In this document: piece after piece, positions 35,104 to 43,596 of the stretch
Layout: each line of letters opens with the position of its first letter
Position numbering within the stretch: the first letter of the stretch is position 1
Position numbers and translations under genes: made by a program
The notes under the pieces: model-generated
What the model was told of the DNA's origin: nothing
The model's input: the letters and a program-made list of their open reading frames with translations, nothing else
Database searches by the model: none
Assembly: GCA_964509125.1 (NCBI GenBank)
Contig: CAZDVZ010000010.1
Coordinates: 1 to 49,579 of the forward strand
DNA: 49,579 nt
Origin: SIG653 sp964509125
GTDB lineage: Bacteria > Bacillota > Clostridia > Oscillospirales > CAG-382
Direction: 5' to 3'

Positions 35104-35127
35104 GGAGGAAGGATACATCCTTCCTCC
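35104..35127. repeat. Perfect hairpin between PFK and parA
   Basis: GGAGGAAGGAT (35104-35114) and ATCCTTCCTCC (35117-35127) make an 11-bp perfect stem with a two-base spacer. It lies 41 bases after the PFK stop and 30 bases before the parA start on the minus strand. No strong U-tract follows on either side, so it could be a weak terminator of PFK or a leader element of parA that displays or hides a GGAGGAAGG sequence. Confidence 0.6.
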
Positions 35128-35167
35128 AAAATCGCAAAATTAATTGTTTAAATAAATGTTTAGAAAA

Positions 35168-36403
35168 TTATTTCTTAACAAGAACTTTTTTAAGATTAAC
35201 GAATCTGGGAAGACCGTCTTCCTTAGGAAGTTGAGTTTCTCCTTCGATGAGTGGAAGGGCATATTTTATGAATTTATCGCTCATTCCGGTGTTGTCTTTG
35301 TTGATCCAAGAAAGAGGAACCTTCTTTTCTGTGTTCGCAACGTCTGTAAGATCAAAGAGCTTTATTTGGCATTTATATTTTCCGCCAACATAACGTCTCT
35401 TATATCCTACCATTTTGTCTGTAACACCTGCAACTGCATTTTCAACAGCCGCTTTGCCTGCATTAAAGCTTTCTTCAATATCCGTTTGGGATGCACAGTG
35501 CGCAGCACAGCGTTGGAGGAGGCTAAGCTCAATAGCGCGTACCTTAACACCAATTTTTTTGTTTATTTTTTCTGCGAGAATTGCAGCAAGACCGCCTAAT
35601 TGAGGATGTCCAAAAGAATCAACCTTACCCGTGTCGGAAATGAGTCTGCCCCTGCGGTTTCTTATACCTTCAGAAACGGCGATAAGGCATTTTCCTTTTT
35701 CTTTGTATATAGCTTCTACCTGGTTAAGGAAGTCTTTAAGGCAGAAGGATTTTTCGGGAAGATATACGAGATCGGGACCTTGACCCTTGACGGAAGCAAT
35801 GGAAGCAGCAGCTGTCAACCAACCGGCGTTTCTGCCCATGATCTCAACAACTGTGATCTGACCATAGTCATAAACAGTGGAATCCCTGTAGATCTCCATC
35901 ATAGATGTGGCGATATATTTTGCGGCAGAAGCGTAACCGGGGCAATGATCAGTCTTGTCCAAATCGTTGTCAATAGTCTTTGGAATACCCATTACTCTGC
36001 ATTCGTAACCGTTTTTAAGCATAAATTTGGAAACTTTGTTACAAGTATCCATGGAATCGTTTCCGCCGTTGTAGAAGAAATAACGGATGTTATATTTTTT
36101 GAAAACTTCAAGAATACGTTTGTAGTCTGTATCATCAACATCTACATCTTTAAGTTTATAACGGCAAGATCCCAAAGCGGATGAAGGTGTGTATTTCATA
36201 AGCTCAAGCTCTGCAGGATCTTCTTTGGACATATCAATAAGATTCTCGTTAAGTATGCCCTTAATACCATTAAGCGCGCCGTAAACCTCCGTAATATTTT
36301 CGTTTTTGAGAGCAGTGATGATGGCTCCGTAAGCAGAAGCGTTGATAACGGAAGTGGGACCGCCGGACTGTCCGATAACGCATGCGCCTTTCAATGCATT
36401 CAT
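35168..36403 (-). CDS. pfp: Phosphofructokinase, probably PPi-dependent
   Basis: 411 residues. The phosphate loop is GQSGGPTSVINAS at 11-23. The cofactor motif reads GGND (113-116) instead of GGDG, and PKTIDNDL (141-148) has lysine where ATP enzymes have glycine; D116 and K142 are the positions that favour pyrophosphate over ATP. D145 and D147 are catalytic. EIMGRNAGWLTAAA is the fructose-6-phosphate site. The enzyme phosphorylates fructose 6-phosphate reversibly, using PPi if this reading is right. The asparagine at N115 replaces the usual aspartate, seen in a sub-clade of these enzymes. It has its own promoter. Confidence 0.87.
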   Translation of the reverse strand: MNALKGACVIGQSGGPTSVINASAYGAIITALKNENITEVYGALNGIKGILNENLIDMSKEDPAELELMKYTPSSALGSCRYKLKDVDVDDTDYKRILEVFKKYNIRYFFYNGGNDSMDTCNKVSKFMLKNGYECRVMGIPKTIDNDLDKTDHCPGYASAAKYIATSMMEIYRDSTVYDYGQITVVEIMGRNAGWLTAAASIASVKGQGPDLVYLPEKSFCLKDFLNQVEAIYKEKGKCLIAVSEGIRNRRGRLISDTGKVDSFGHPQLGGLAAILAEKINKKIGVKVRAIELSLLQRCAAHCASQTDIEESFNAGKAAVENAVAGVTDKMVGYKRRYVGGKYKCQIKLFDLTDVANTEKKVPLSWINKDNTGMSDKFIKYALPLIEGETQLPKEDGLPRFVNLKKVLVKK

Positions 36404-36466
36404 AGTAAAAAGTCCTTTCTTTAAGTTATTATTATAAATATTAATTTATAATTGTACACAATGAGC

Positions 36467-36495
36467 ATTATAACACACTAAAACAATAAAATCAA
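36467..36495 (-). promoter_or_regulatory. Promoter of the phosphofructokinase gene
   Basis: On the minus strand TTGATT (36490-36495), 17-base spacer, TATAAT (36467-36472). The -35 box overlaps the stop of the VanZ gene. Confidence 0.87.
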
Positions 36496-37100
36496 TCGGT
36501 TTCGAAATTTTTTTTCAAAATTTCACTTTTTTCTTTTGATTTTTTGTTTTTGAGGCAATTTTTCACACAAATAAATACTAAAACCACAATAAAAGTAAGG
36601 AATGCTCCCATTATGCATCCGCTTGTGTCAATAAGTACATCTGATATCTCACCGTTTCTTCCGTACGTGAAAAATTGAATCGTTTCGTCTGAAATGGCAA
36701 TGAAAATTCCGTATAGTATACTCAAAACAAAAGAAACATCGACGGATAATCCGTAAGAAAAGAGAGCAAGAGAAGCCAAAAAAGCACAAATGGTATATTC
36801 TAAAAGATGTCCTGTTTTTCTTACAAAAATTTTAAGTTGATATGCGTTGACAAAAACCTCATTTTCGTTTTCGCTCTCTTGCACTTCGGGAGCGGAGCTG
36901 TAAATTGCTCCGGTTCCTTCCAACACTAAAGGGACGTCGTTTTTATTTTCAATGGACGCTTTTATTGTGTCTGTAATGCTATCACTTAAAATCCTGGATT
37001 GTTCGCCGGTTCGTGATGCGTTCCAAATTATAAAACCTGTCCATAGAGTACAAAGGAAAAAAAGAAATATTGTTTTTGTTTTTAGTTTACTTTTTTTCAT
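36492..37100 (-). CDS. VanZ-family membrane protein
   Basis: 202 residues. An N-terminal helix, a linker and then three to four helices. VRKTGHLLEYTICAFL and SDETIQFFTYGRNGEISDVLIDTSGCIMGAF are the conserved VanZ blocks. VanZ gives teicoplanin resistance in enterococci, but the chromosomal homologues of unknown function are widespread, so a resistance role should not be assumed. Its start overlaps the peptidase-like gene by 14 bases. Confidence 0.9.
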   Translation of the reverse strand: MKKSKLKTKTIFLFFLCTLWTGFIIWNASRTGEQSRILSDSITDTIKASIENKNDVPLVLEGTGAIYSSAPEVQESENENEVFVNAYQLKIFVRKTGHLLEYTICAFLASLALFSYGLSVDVSFVLSILYGIFIAISDETIQFFTYGRNGEISDVLIDTSGCIMGAFLTFIVVLVFICVKNCLKNKKSKEKSEILKKNFETD

Positions 37101-37569
37101 GGTTTTTATTTTCCGAATATTTTTTTGTTAACGCTCTCGTTTTTACGTTTATCCATTTAAAAACATAAATGGAATTAATTTTCAAAAATATTTTGTACCA
37201 AAGTTTATTATTGATTATTTGTTTGTTTTTAAAAATAAAAGTGGCGTGAGCTAAAATCTGTTCTTTTTTTACTTTTTCAAAAACAAGTTGATTGTCTCCG
37301 CTAAAAATAAAATCCTCTTTTCCTGAATCTATAAGCCTGTGAAGGGCATATTCTCCGTTTGGACGGCGAAAAAGATATATTTCATTTTTTTTAAATTCTT
37401 CGGCGCGGGATAGGGTTACAGAATCACGTCCTTCTTTTAATGTGGGGAGCATGCTTCGTCCTTTCGGATAAACGGTTAATGTTCCTCCGTTTTCAAAAAC
37501 GGTCGAAAGGGTATTTTCTATATCTGACATAAAAAGCGTTTGAAATTTGCCTTCGCCGTTATTTTTCAT
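37087..37569 (-). CDS. S24/S26 signal-peptidase-like serine peptidase, Ser-His form
   Basis: 160 residues. The catalytic serine is S39 in YPKGRSMLPTLKEGRDSV, followed by the beta blocks NEIYLFRRPNGEYALHRLI and FSGDNQL. At the position where bacterial signal peptidase I has lysine, this has H77 (ALHRL), as in the SipW/eukaryotic ER type. Unlike signal peptidases it has no N-terminal membrane helix. A C-terminal basic, aromatic part follows. The target is unknown; proteins like this often process or modify a partner in the same operon. AGGAGA lies close before the ATG at 37569. Confidence 0.72.
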   Translation of the reverse strand: MKNNGEGKFQTLFMSDIENTLSTVFENGGTLTVYPKGRSMLPTLKEGRDSVTLSRAEEFKKNEIYLFRRPNGEYALHRLIDSGKEDFIFSGDNQLVFEKVKKEQILAHATFIFKNKQIINNKLWYKIFLKINSIYVFKWINVKTRALTKKYSENKNHEKK

Positions 37570-37584
37570 ATTATCTCCTGAATA

Positions 37585-38949
37585 TTAAAGTTCCAAAAGC
37601 ATCCCGGCAACGGAAAAATATATCGCAAGCGATCCTGCGTCAACCAAAGTCGTTATTAGCGGACTTGCCATAACTGCGGGATCCGCACCTGCCTTTTTTG
37701 CCAATATGGGGAGCGTACAGCCTAAAATTTTTGCCGCCACCACTGTTAAAAACATTGTGATGCATACAGTCAAGGCAACGTAAATGTCAATATCTCCGTT
37801 GAGCAGCATATTGTCAATAAATAATATTTTCAAATATGTTACAACAGATAAAACTGCACCGCATAAAAAAGAAACTCTAAATTCTTTCCAAATTATTGTC
37901 CAAATGTCGGAAAATTCAAGCTCACCCATTGAAAGTCCTCTGATAACTGTAACAGACGCTTGACTTCCGGAGTTTCCTCCGGTTCCCATAAGCATGGGAA
38001 TATAAGCAGTCAAAGCGAGTTGTGCCGCAAGTGCGTTTTCGAAAGAGGAAATAATCATTCCCGTAAATGTGGCAGATATTGTAAGTAATATAAGCCAAGG
38101 AATCCTTTTCGCAAAAATCTCCAAAACACCTGTTTTTAAATACGGTTTATCGCCCGGAGTTATTGCACCCATTTTTGCGAAATCTTCTTCTGCTTCCAGA
38201 GTCTGGACGTACATAGCATCATCAACCGTAATAATACCGACAAGTCTATTTTCTCTATCAACTACAGGCAAAGCCAAAAAATCATATTTCAAGAATATTC
38301 CGGCAATATTTTCTCTGTCATCTTCTGTATGAACAGAAACGACGTTTGTTTCCATTATGTTTTCAATTTTTTTGTCGAGGGGAGAGATAAGAAGATCCTT
38401 TGCGGAAACAATTCCTATAAGTGTTCTGTTTTCAGTGACATAACACGTATATACGGTTTCTTTTTCTATAGCTACTTGTCTTATGTGAGAAAGTGCATCC
38501 TCAACAGTCATGCCTTTTTTAAAATTCACATATTCTGTTGTCATTATGGAACCTGCACTCGATTCCTTATATTTCAACAGATCGTTGATTTGTTTTCTTG
38601 TTTCGGGAAGTGCGTTCTTGAAAATTCTCTGAACGACATTTGCGGGCATTTCTTCTATAATATCAACCGTGTCGTCATAAAATAATTCTTCCAAAATTTC
38701 GGTTATTTCCGAATCACTGAAAGAATCAATAAGGTTTTTTTGAGCGTCGGCATCCATCTCTACAAAAACCTCTGCAGCAATATCTTTAGGCAGCAACCTG
38801 TAAAGCATTACGTATTGTCCTTTTTCAAGATTCGACAATACTTCAGCAACGTCTGCCGCTTCGGATGAGGCAAATAATTCTTTTATCTTGCCGTACTGTT
38901 TTGATTCGAACAGCGAAAGCGCTGTTTCAAGCATTGTTTTTTCCTCCAT
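37585..38949 (-). CDS. mgtE: Magnesium transporter MgtE
   Basis: About 454 residues. The N domain (EVLSNLEKGQYVMLYRLLP, DDTVDIIEEMPA) leads to two CBS domains (about 125-250), then five membrane helices with the MgtE blocks YIPMLMGTGGNSGSQAS and GADPAVMASPLITTLVD. In MgtE the cytoplasmic domains close the pore when Mg2+ is high. Two in-frame ATGs each follow a GGAGG: 38949 (5-base gap) and 38934 (8-base gap); either may be used. The gene is transcribed behind a ~290-base structured leader. Confidence 0.93.
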   Translation of the reverse strand: MEEKTMLETALSLFESKQYGKIKELFASSEAADVAEVLSNLEKGQYVMLYRLLPKDIAAEVFVEMDADAQKNLIDSFSDSEITEILEELFYDDTVDIIEEMPANVVQRIFKNALPETRKQINDLLKYKESSAGSIMTTEYVNFKKGMTVEDALSHIRQVAIEKETVYTCYVTENRTLIGIVSAKDLLISPLDKKIENIMETNVVSVHTEDDRENIAGIFLKYDFLALPVVDRENRLVGIITVDDAMYVQTLEAEEDFAKMGAITPGDKPYLKTGVLEIFAKRIPWLILLTISATFTGMIISSFENALAAQLALTAYIPMLMGTGGNSGSQASVTVIRGLSMGELEFSDIWTIIWKEFRVSFLCGAVLSVVTYLKILFIDNMLLNGDIDIYVALTVCITMFLTVVAAKILGCTLPILAKKAGADPAVMASPLITTLVDAGSLAIYFSVAGMLLEL

Positions 38950-39243
38950 ATTTTCCTCCATCGAAATGTTAAAATTATAATGGGGTAAAAACACAAAGGC
39001 ACAGAAAAATACATTTTAAAACTCGAATCAATATACAAAGTGTGTTAAAACGCAGATAACTTTCACTTTGTATTTATAGAAAATCTTCGTTTTATCCTTT
39101 TTAGATGTAAAAACGAATGAATTTTTATTTTGAGACGTTTTGATTGATTTATGTCTGCGCCACACGTGTTACTACCGCACGAGTCCATCCGTTTCACATC
39201 CTTTTCTGTAAATTTTTATATGCATACAAACATACACATTTTA
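38950..39243 (-). promoter_or_regulatory. Structured mgtE leader, candidate riboswitch or attenuator
   Basis: Between the promoter and mgtE the mRNA leader carries three pairable elements. GATGTGAAACG (39200-39190) can pair with CGTTTTTACATC (39115-39104) and close a ~97-base domain. That same second strand can instead pair with GATAAAACG (39096-39088), so the two folds exclude each other. Inside the domain a hairpin joins ACTCGTG with CACGTGT. Near the gene ATACAAAGTG (39073-39064) pairs perfectly with CACTTTGTAT (39042-39033). I do not see the M-box core, so the class is unknown. Confidence 0.5.
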
Positions 39244-39271
39244 AGTATACACTATTTTTTATGTTTGTCAA
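39244..39271 (-). promoter_or_regulatory. Promoter of the mgtE operon
   Basis: On the minus strand TTGACA (39266-39271), 16-base spacer, TATACT (39244-39249). Transcription should begin near 39237. Confidence 0.87.
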
Positions 39272-39333
39272 TAATAGTAAACACTTAAAATGTAAAAAAA
39301 TTTCAAATATTGGGAAAAAAAATCTAAAGCCTA

Positions 39334-39362
39334 TTGAAAAGGAAAAACTAATGTAGTATAAT
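39334..39362 (+). promoter_or_regulatory. Promoter of the ATP synthase operon
   Basis: TTGAAA (39334-39339), 17-base spacer, TATAAT (39357-39362), about 60 bases before the first start. It is divergent from the mgtE promoter by about 60 bases. Confidence 0.87.
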
Positions 39363-39425
39363 GCAACTTAAGCTGTTTTTTTATTGATATGTAAGTTAAA
39401 GATTGAATGAGATTATAGGGTGCAT

Positions 39426-39836
39426 ATGAAAATAGATAAAAATGTAAGAAAAGAGACGATTTATGTCGCTATAGGTACGTATGGTTTGAGCGGCGTGATG
39501 CTTCTTGTTTATTTGTTGATTTCAAAATTCACTTTTCATGTTTTGTGGGGCGCGTTGTATGGAAGTACAGCGGCTGTTCTTAACTTCTTTTTTATGGCAT
39601 ATTCTTTGCAAAAAGCTATGGAGACAGAAGTTGAAGAAAACGAAAATAAAGAACAAAAGGTAAAGCTTCGCGTAAAATCGGCTTATGCCACAAGGTCTCT
39701 CGTTTTACTTATTTCTCTTATAGTTCCGTTGGTAGTGGGTTTTGTTGATATAATTGCTCTCTTGATCCCGCTTCTTTTCCCACAGCTCACAGCAAGTATA
39801 CGCATGATGTGGTTGAAAATCCACGGAGAAAAATAA
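39426..39836 (+). CDS. atpI: ATP synthase subunit I-like membrane protein
   Basis: About 136 residues from ATG 39426; a GTG at 39420 is also in frame but overlaps the AGGG ribosome site. Four hydrophobic helices are visible at about 13-34, 40-60, 89-110 and 110-125. A gene of this size and topology directly ahead of atpB is the expected place for AtpI, which aids assembly of the c-ring. Sequence identity in this family is low, so the call rests mainly on context and topology. Confidence 0.75.
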   Translation: MKIDKNVRKETIYVAIGTYGLSGVMLLVYLLISKFTFHVLWGALYGSTAAVLNFFFMAYSLQKAMETEVEENENKEQKVKLRVKSAYATRSLVLLISLIVPLVVGFVDIIALLIPLLFPQLTASIRMMWLKIHGEK

Positions 39837-39877
39837 TAGTTTTGAATGGTTTTGGATAATAAATAAGGGGTGGTTTT

Positions 39878-40597
39878 TTGGAAATAACAGGCGCGCATAT
39901 ATTTTATGAAATTCCCATATTTGGAGGAATAAAAATAACCGAAACGCTTGTCAATTCACTTTTTGTGATTCTCCTGATATTCATCATTTGTAAGATCCTT
40001 ACAAGCAATTTGAAGGTTGTTCCCACGTCTAAAAGACAAATTGTTGCAGAGTGGATTGTTGAAAAATGCAGGGGACTTGTTTTGGAAAACATGGGCGAGA
40101 AATACATGGATTTTGTCCCATTTATAATGGCGATATTAGGTCTTGTAGGACTTTCAAATCTTTTGGGACTTTTGGGGATGTACCCACCAACAGCAGAGGT
40201 AAATGTTCCCATAGGTTGGGCGATCGTCGTTTTTATCCTTATTACGAGGGAGAAAATGAAGCCGGGGTTTGGTAAGTATTTAAAAGGATTTACAGAACCG
40301 TTTTTCCTTTTCACACCGCTAAACCTCATAAGTGAGGTTGCACTGCCGATTTCAATGGGATTTCGTCTTTTTGGAAATGTTTTGTCGGGTGTGGTGATTT
40401 CAGAACTTTTGCTTTGGGCACTTGGAAATTTTTCTGTTGCTGTGCTTTCATCTTTCGGGGAGATCATTCCTTTGTTCCAAGTAGGCGTACCTGCTGTTTT
40501 CTCATTGTATTTTGACATATTCAGCGGATGCTTACAAGCGTTCGTTTTTTCCATGCTCACCATGCTCAACATATCTTTAGCCGGTGCGGATGAATAA
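39878..40597 (+). CDS. atpB: ATP synthase subunit a
   Basis: 239 residues, five to six helices. The essential arginine is R163 in SMGFRLFGNVLSG, facing the c-ring. The start is TTG at 39878, placed 5 bases after AAGGGGTGG; there is no better ATG. Subunit a gives the two half-channels for ions and, with the c-ring, turns the ion gradient into rotation. Its end overlaps by some bases a longer frame of atpE that I think is not used. Confidence 0.95.
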   Translation: MEITGAHIFYEIPIFGGIKITETLVNSLFVILLIFIICKILTSNLKVVPTSKRQIVAEWIVEKCRGLVLENMGEKYMDFVPFIMAILGLVGLSNLLGLLGMYPPTAEVNVPIGWAIVVFILITREKMKPGFGKYLKGFTEPFFLFTPLNLISEVALPISMGFRLFGNVLSGVVISELLLWALGNFSVAVLSSFGEIIPLFQVGVPAVFSLYFDIFSGCLQAFVFSMLTMLNISLAGADE

Positions 40598-40649
40598 TAT
40601 TATCATTGAAAAAAATAAAAAAATAAAATTAACGGAGGTTTTTATTATT

Positions 40650-40916
40650 ATGATGGCAAAAGCAATTGTTTTAGCGGCTTGCGCTTTAAGTGCAGGAATC
40701 GCAGTTCTTACAGGTGTTGGTCCTGCTATAGGTCAAGGTTTTGCTGCAGGAAAGGCTGTAGAAGCTATTGGTAGACAGCCTGAGGCGCAAGGACAGATTA
40801 GATCTACATTGATTATTGGTGCCGCTCTTGCAGAAACGACGGGTATTTATGCTTTTATTACGGCATTGTTGCTTCTCTTTTTTGCTCCCGGTCAGTTTAT
40901 CGAACTTTTGGGTTAA
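40650..40916 (+). CDS. atpE: ATP synthase subunit c, Na+-type signature
   Basis: 88 residues from ATG 40650, 11 bases after GGAGG (40634-40638); an ATG at 40653 is also possible, and an in-frame ATG at 40584 would add a non-family extension. Two helices are joined by the loop AVEAIGRQPEAQG. The ion-binding glutamate is E62 in LAETTGIY. Q29 (AIGQGF), T63, T64 and Y67 match, at the same spacing, the Na+-coordinating residues of Ilyobacter tartaricus subunit c (Q32, E65, S66, T67, Y70). The whole sequence resembles that protein closely, so the ring probably carries Na+. Confidence 0.95.
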   Translation: MMAKAIVLAACALSAGIAVLTGVGPAIGQGFAAGKAVEAIGRQPEAQGQIRSTLIIGAALAETTGIYAFITALLLLFFAPGQFIELLG

Positions 40917-40949
40917 TAGTATAAAAACAGAAAAAACGGAGGTTACAAA

Positions 40950-41483
40950 GTGGGAGTTCATGCACTAAGTAATTCACTTGAGCTGATTTCCATTGACCCT
41001 TGGACGATCGTTGCGTCTGCGTGTAACCTTTTGATAGTATTTCTTATACTCAAAAAATTTCTTTATGCTCCGGTAATGAAAGTTATAAAGGAGCGTGAGG
41101 ACCAAATAAAGTCTCAATATGACATGGCGGATGAGGCTCAAAAAGCAGCCGACGAAAGCAAGGCTGTTTATTCCGAGAGACTTCGCCATGCGGAGGAAGA
41201 GGCAGACAGTATTATCAAAAAGGCTCATGAAGATGCAAAAAGGCTTAGCGGAGAGATTATTTCCGATGCTGATAAGCAGGCGTATGCTATACGTCAAAAG
41301 GCAGATGCAGACATAAAACGCGAAAAGGAAAAGGCTGAGGCTGAGTTGAAAAAAGAAATTGCGGAAATTTCTGTTGATATAGCCGGTAAAGTTGTTGGCA
41401 GAGAAATTGAAAAGAAAGACCATGAAAGGTTTATTGACGAATTTCTAAAGGATATTTCCGAAGACGGTGAGGGTAATAAATAA
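40950..41483 (+). CDS. atpF: ATP synthase subunit b
   Basis: 177 residues. One N-terminal helix (about 17-37, WTIVASACNLLIVFLILKKF) and a long charged coiled coil rich in A, E, K and D. It forms the peripheral stalk with delta. The start is GTG at 40950, seven bases after GGAGG; no in-frame ATG fits. The stop overlaps the atpH start as TAATG. Confidence 0.96.
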   Translation: MGVHALSNSLELISIDPWTIVASACNLLIVFLILKKFLYAPVMKVIKEREDQIKSQYDMADEAQKAADESKAVYSERLRHAEEEADSIIKKAHEDAKRLSGEIISDADKQAYAIRQKADADIKREKEKAEAELKKEIAEISVDIAGKVVGREIEKKDHERFIDEFLKDISEDGEGNK

Positions 41484-42025
41484 TGGCTGACGTATGCAAA
41501 GAATACGGCGGCGGTTTATATCTCCTTGCCGCCGAAACAGGATCGGAAGAGGTATATTTAAAACAGCTTTTACAAATTAAAACCATTCTTGATGAAAATC
41601 CGGATTATGTGAGACTTTTGTCTTCTCCCGCTATTTCAAGTTCGGAAAAAAGAGACCTTATAACAAAGGCCTTTAAAGGAAAAGCGGAAGAATATATAGT
41701 AAATTTCATGCTTTTGATGTGTGATATGGGATATTTCGGATATGTGACGGAATGCATTGAGTTTTTTAAAAAGACGTATTACGAAAAGCGCAACATATAT
41801 GAAGGTATCGTAAGATCCGCCGTACTTTTGTCGGAATCCGAAAAGGAGAGAATTGTTAAAGCCCTTGAAGAAAAGCTGGGAGGCGGTAAAACTTTGATTA
41901 TGGAGTTTTATGTGGATGAGAGTCTTTTAGGCGGCCTTTATGTTGAAGTAGACGGGAAGGTTTTTGATTCCACAGTAAAAACAAAGCTTTCGGGCATGAA
42001 AAATATTCTTTCAAAGCCTATGTAG
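41483..42025 (+). CDS. atpH: ATP synthase subunit delta
   Basis: 180 residues, normal length. The N-terminal helical domain starts CKEYGGGLYLLAAETGSEE, and the C-terminal part ends in ESLLGGLYVEVDGKVFDSTV, the conserved delta/OSCP block. It links subunit b to the alpha crown. The start overlaps the atpF stop by one base. Confidence 0.94.
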   Translation: MADVCKEYGGGLYLLAAETGSEEVYLKQLLQIKTILDENPDYVRLLSSPAISSSEKRDLITKAFKGKAEEYIVNFMLLMCDMGYFGYVTECIEFFKKTYYEKRNIYEGIVRSAVLLSESEKERIVKALEEKLGGGKTLIMEFYVDESLLGGLYVEVDGKVFDSTVKTKLSGMKNILSKPM

Positions 42026-42061
42026 TCTTTTTGAAATAAAAATATCTTTGGAGGAAAGGTA

Positions 42062-43573
42062 ATGGAGCTTAGACCCGAAGAGATAAGCGGTATTATAAAA
42101 GACCAAATTAAAAATTACAGTAATAAAATAGAACAAGACGAAACAGGTACGGTTATTCTTGTTGGAGACGGTATTGCGAGAGCTCATGGTTTGGAACGCT
42201 GTATGGCTAACGAGCTTTTGGAGTTTGAGGACGGATCTCACGGAATGGCGCTTAACCTTGAAGAAAACTCAGTTTCAATCGTTATGTTTGAAAGTGATAG
42301 CAATGTAAAAGAGGGAAGCACTGTAAAAAGAACCGGAGCAGTAGTTGATGTTCCGGTTGGTGAGGATCTTCTTGGTAGAGTTGTGAATGCTTTGGGCGAA
42401 CCTATAGATGGAAAAGGTGATATAAAGATTTCAGCCCGCCGTCCAATAGAGTCCGCTGCTCCCGGTATCATTAAGAGAAAAAGCGTTAGTGTTCCTTTAC
42501 AAACAGGAATTAAAGCTATTGATAGCATGGTTCCTATCGGAAGAGGCCAGCGTGAGCTTATAATCGGAGATAGACAGACGGGAAAAACAACGATAGCTAC
42601 AGATACGATAATTAATCAAAAAGGACAAGATGTTATTTGCATATATGTAGCTATAGGACAGAAAATTTCTACTGTGGCACAGCTTTCCGATACACTTGAA
42701 AGAGCGGGAGCAATGGAATATTCCATCATCGTTTCCGCCTCCGCATCTGATCCTGCTCCGCTTCAGTATATTGCTCCGTATTCAGGATGTGCAATGGCTG
42801 AATATTTTATGGAAAAGGGGAAGGATGTATTGATCATTTATGATGATCTGAGCAAGCATGCTGTAGCCTATAGAGCGCTTTCTTTGCTCATTCGCCGTCC
42901 GCCGGGAAGAGAAGCTTATCCGGGAGATGTTTTTTATCTCCATAGCAGACTTTTAGAAAGAGCAGCAAGAGTTGCTCCTGAATATGGCGGGGGAAGTATC
43001 ACTGCTTTGCCTATAATAGAAACACAAGCAGGAGACGTTTCTGCATATATTCCTACAAATGTTATTTCTATAACGGACGGTCAGGTTTTCCTTGAGAATG
43101 AGCTTTTCCATGCAGGTATTGTTCCTGCTGTAAACCCCGGAATTTCTGTAAGTCGTGTAGGCGGAAATGCTCAAATTAAAGCAATGAAAAAGGTTGCAGG
43201 AACTTTAAAGTTGATATATTCACAGTATAGAGAACTTCAAAGTTTTGCTCAGTTTGGCTCAGACCTTGATGCTGACACTAAAGAGAGGTTAGCTCAGGGT
43301 GAGCGTATTGTGGAGATATTAAAGCAAGATAAAAATTCGCCTGTTAAAGTTGAGCTTCAGGTAGCTTTGATCTATGCAGCAACTAACGGCTATCTTAAAG
43401 AAGTTGAAGTGGAGAAAGTGAAAAAATACGAAATGGGATTGTACCGTTTCTTGGAGGAAAACCATTCAACTCTCTTGTCAACTATAAAAGAAACAGGGGA
43501 GCTTTCCAAGTCGAGCACCGAAGAACTTGAGAAGGCACTTTCGGAATATACGGAAATATTTTTAAAAAAGTAA
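42062..43573 (+). CDS. atpA: ATP synthase subunit alpha
   Basis: 503 residues, full length. The P-loop GDRQTGKT lies near 169-176 and the conserved tail includes the alpha signature PAVNPGISVSRVGG. Alpha carries the non-catalytic nucleotide sites. GGAGGAAAGG just before ATG 42062 is a strong ribosome site. Confidence 0.98.
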   Translation: MELRPEEISGIIKDQIKNYSNKIEQDETGTVILVGDGIARAHGLERCMANELLEFEDGSHGMALNLEENSVSIVMFESDSNVKEGSTVKRTGAVVDVPVGEDLLGRVVNALGEPIDGKGDIKISARRPIESAAPGIIKRKSVSVPLQTGIKAIDSMVPIGRGQRELIIGDRQTGKTTIATDTIINQKGQDVICIYVAIGQKISTVAQLSDTLERAGAMEYSIIVSASASDPAPLQYIAPYSGCAMAEYFMEKGKDVLIIYDDLSKHAVAYRALSLLIRRPPGREAYPGDVFYLHSRLLERAARVAPEYGGGSITALPIIETQAGDVSAYIPTNVISITDGQVFLENELFHAGIVPAVNPGISVSRVGGNAQIKAMKKVAGTLKLIYSQYRELQSFAQFGSDLDADTKERLAQGERIVEILKQDKNSPVKVELQVALIYAATNGYLKEVEVEKVKKYEMGLYRFLEENHSTLLSTIKETGELSKSSTEELEKALSEYTEIFLKK

Positions 43574-43596
43574 GCTGATCAGGGAGGATTGCGCTT

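Noticed and set aside
36492..37100. VanZ as glycopeptide resistance
   Set aside because: No VanA/VanH/VanX-type genes are near, and chromosomal VanZ homologues are common, so only the family name is used.
38950..39243. M-box, Mn or NiCo riboswitch before mgtE
   Set aside because: The conserved cores of these classes that I know could not be matched by eye, so only an unnamed structured leader is reported.
33386..39243. A parS site near parAB
   Set aside because: CACGTG occurs at a few places (for example near 39165), but the flanks do not fit TGTTTCACGTGAAACA.
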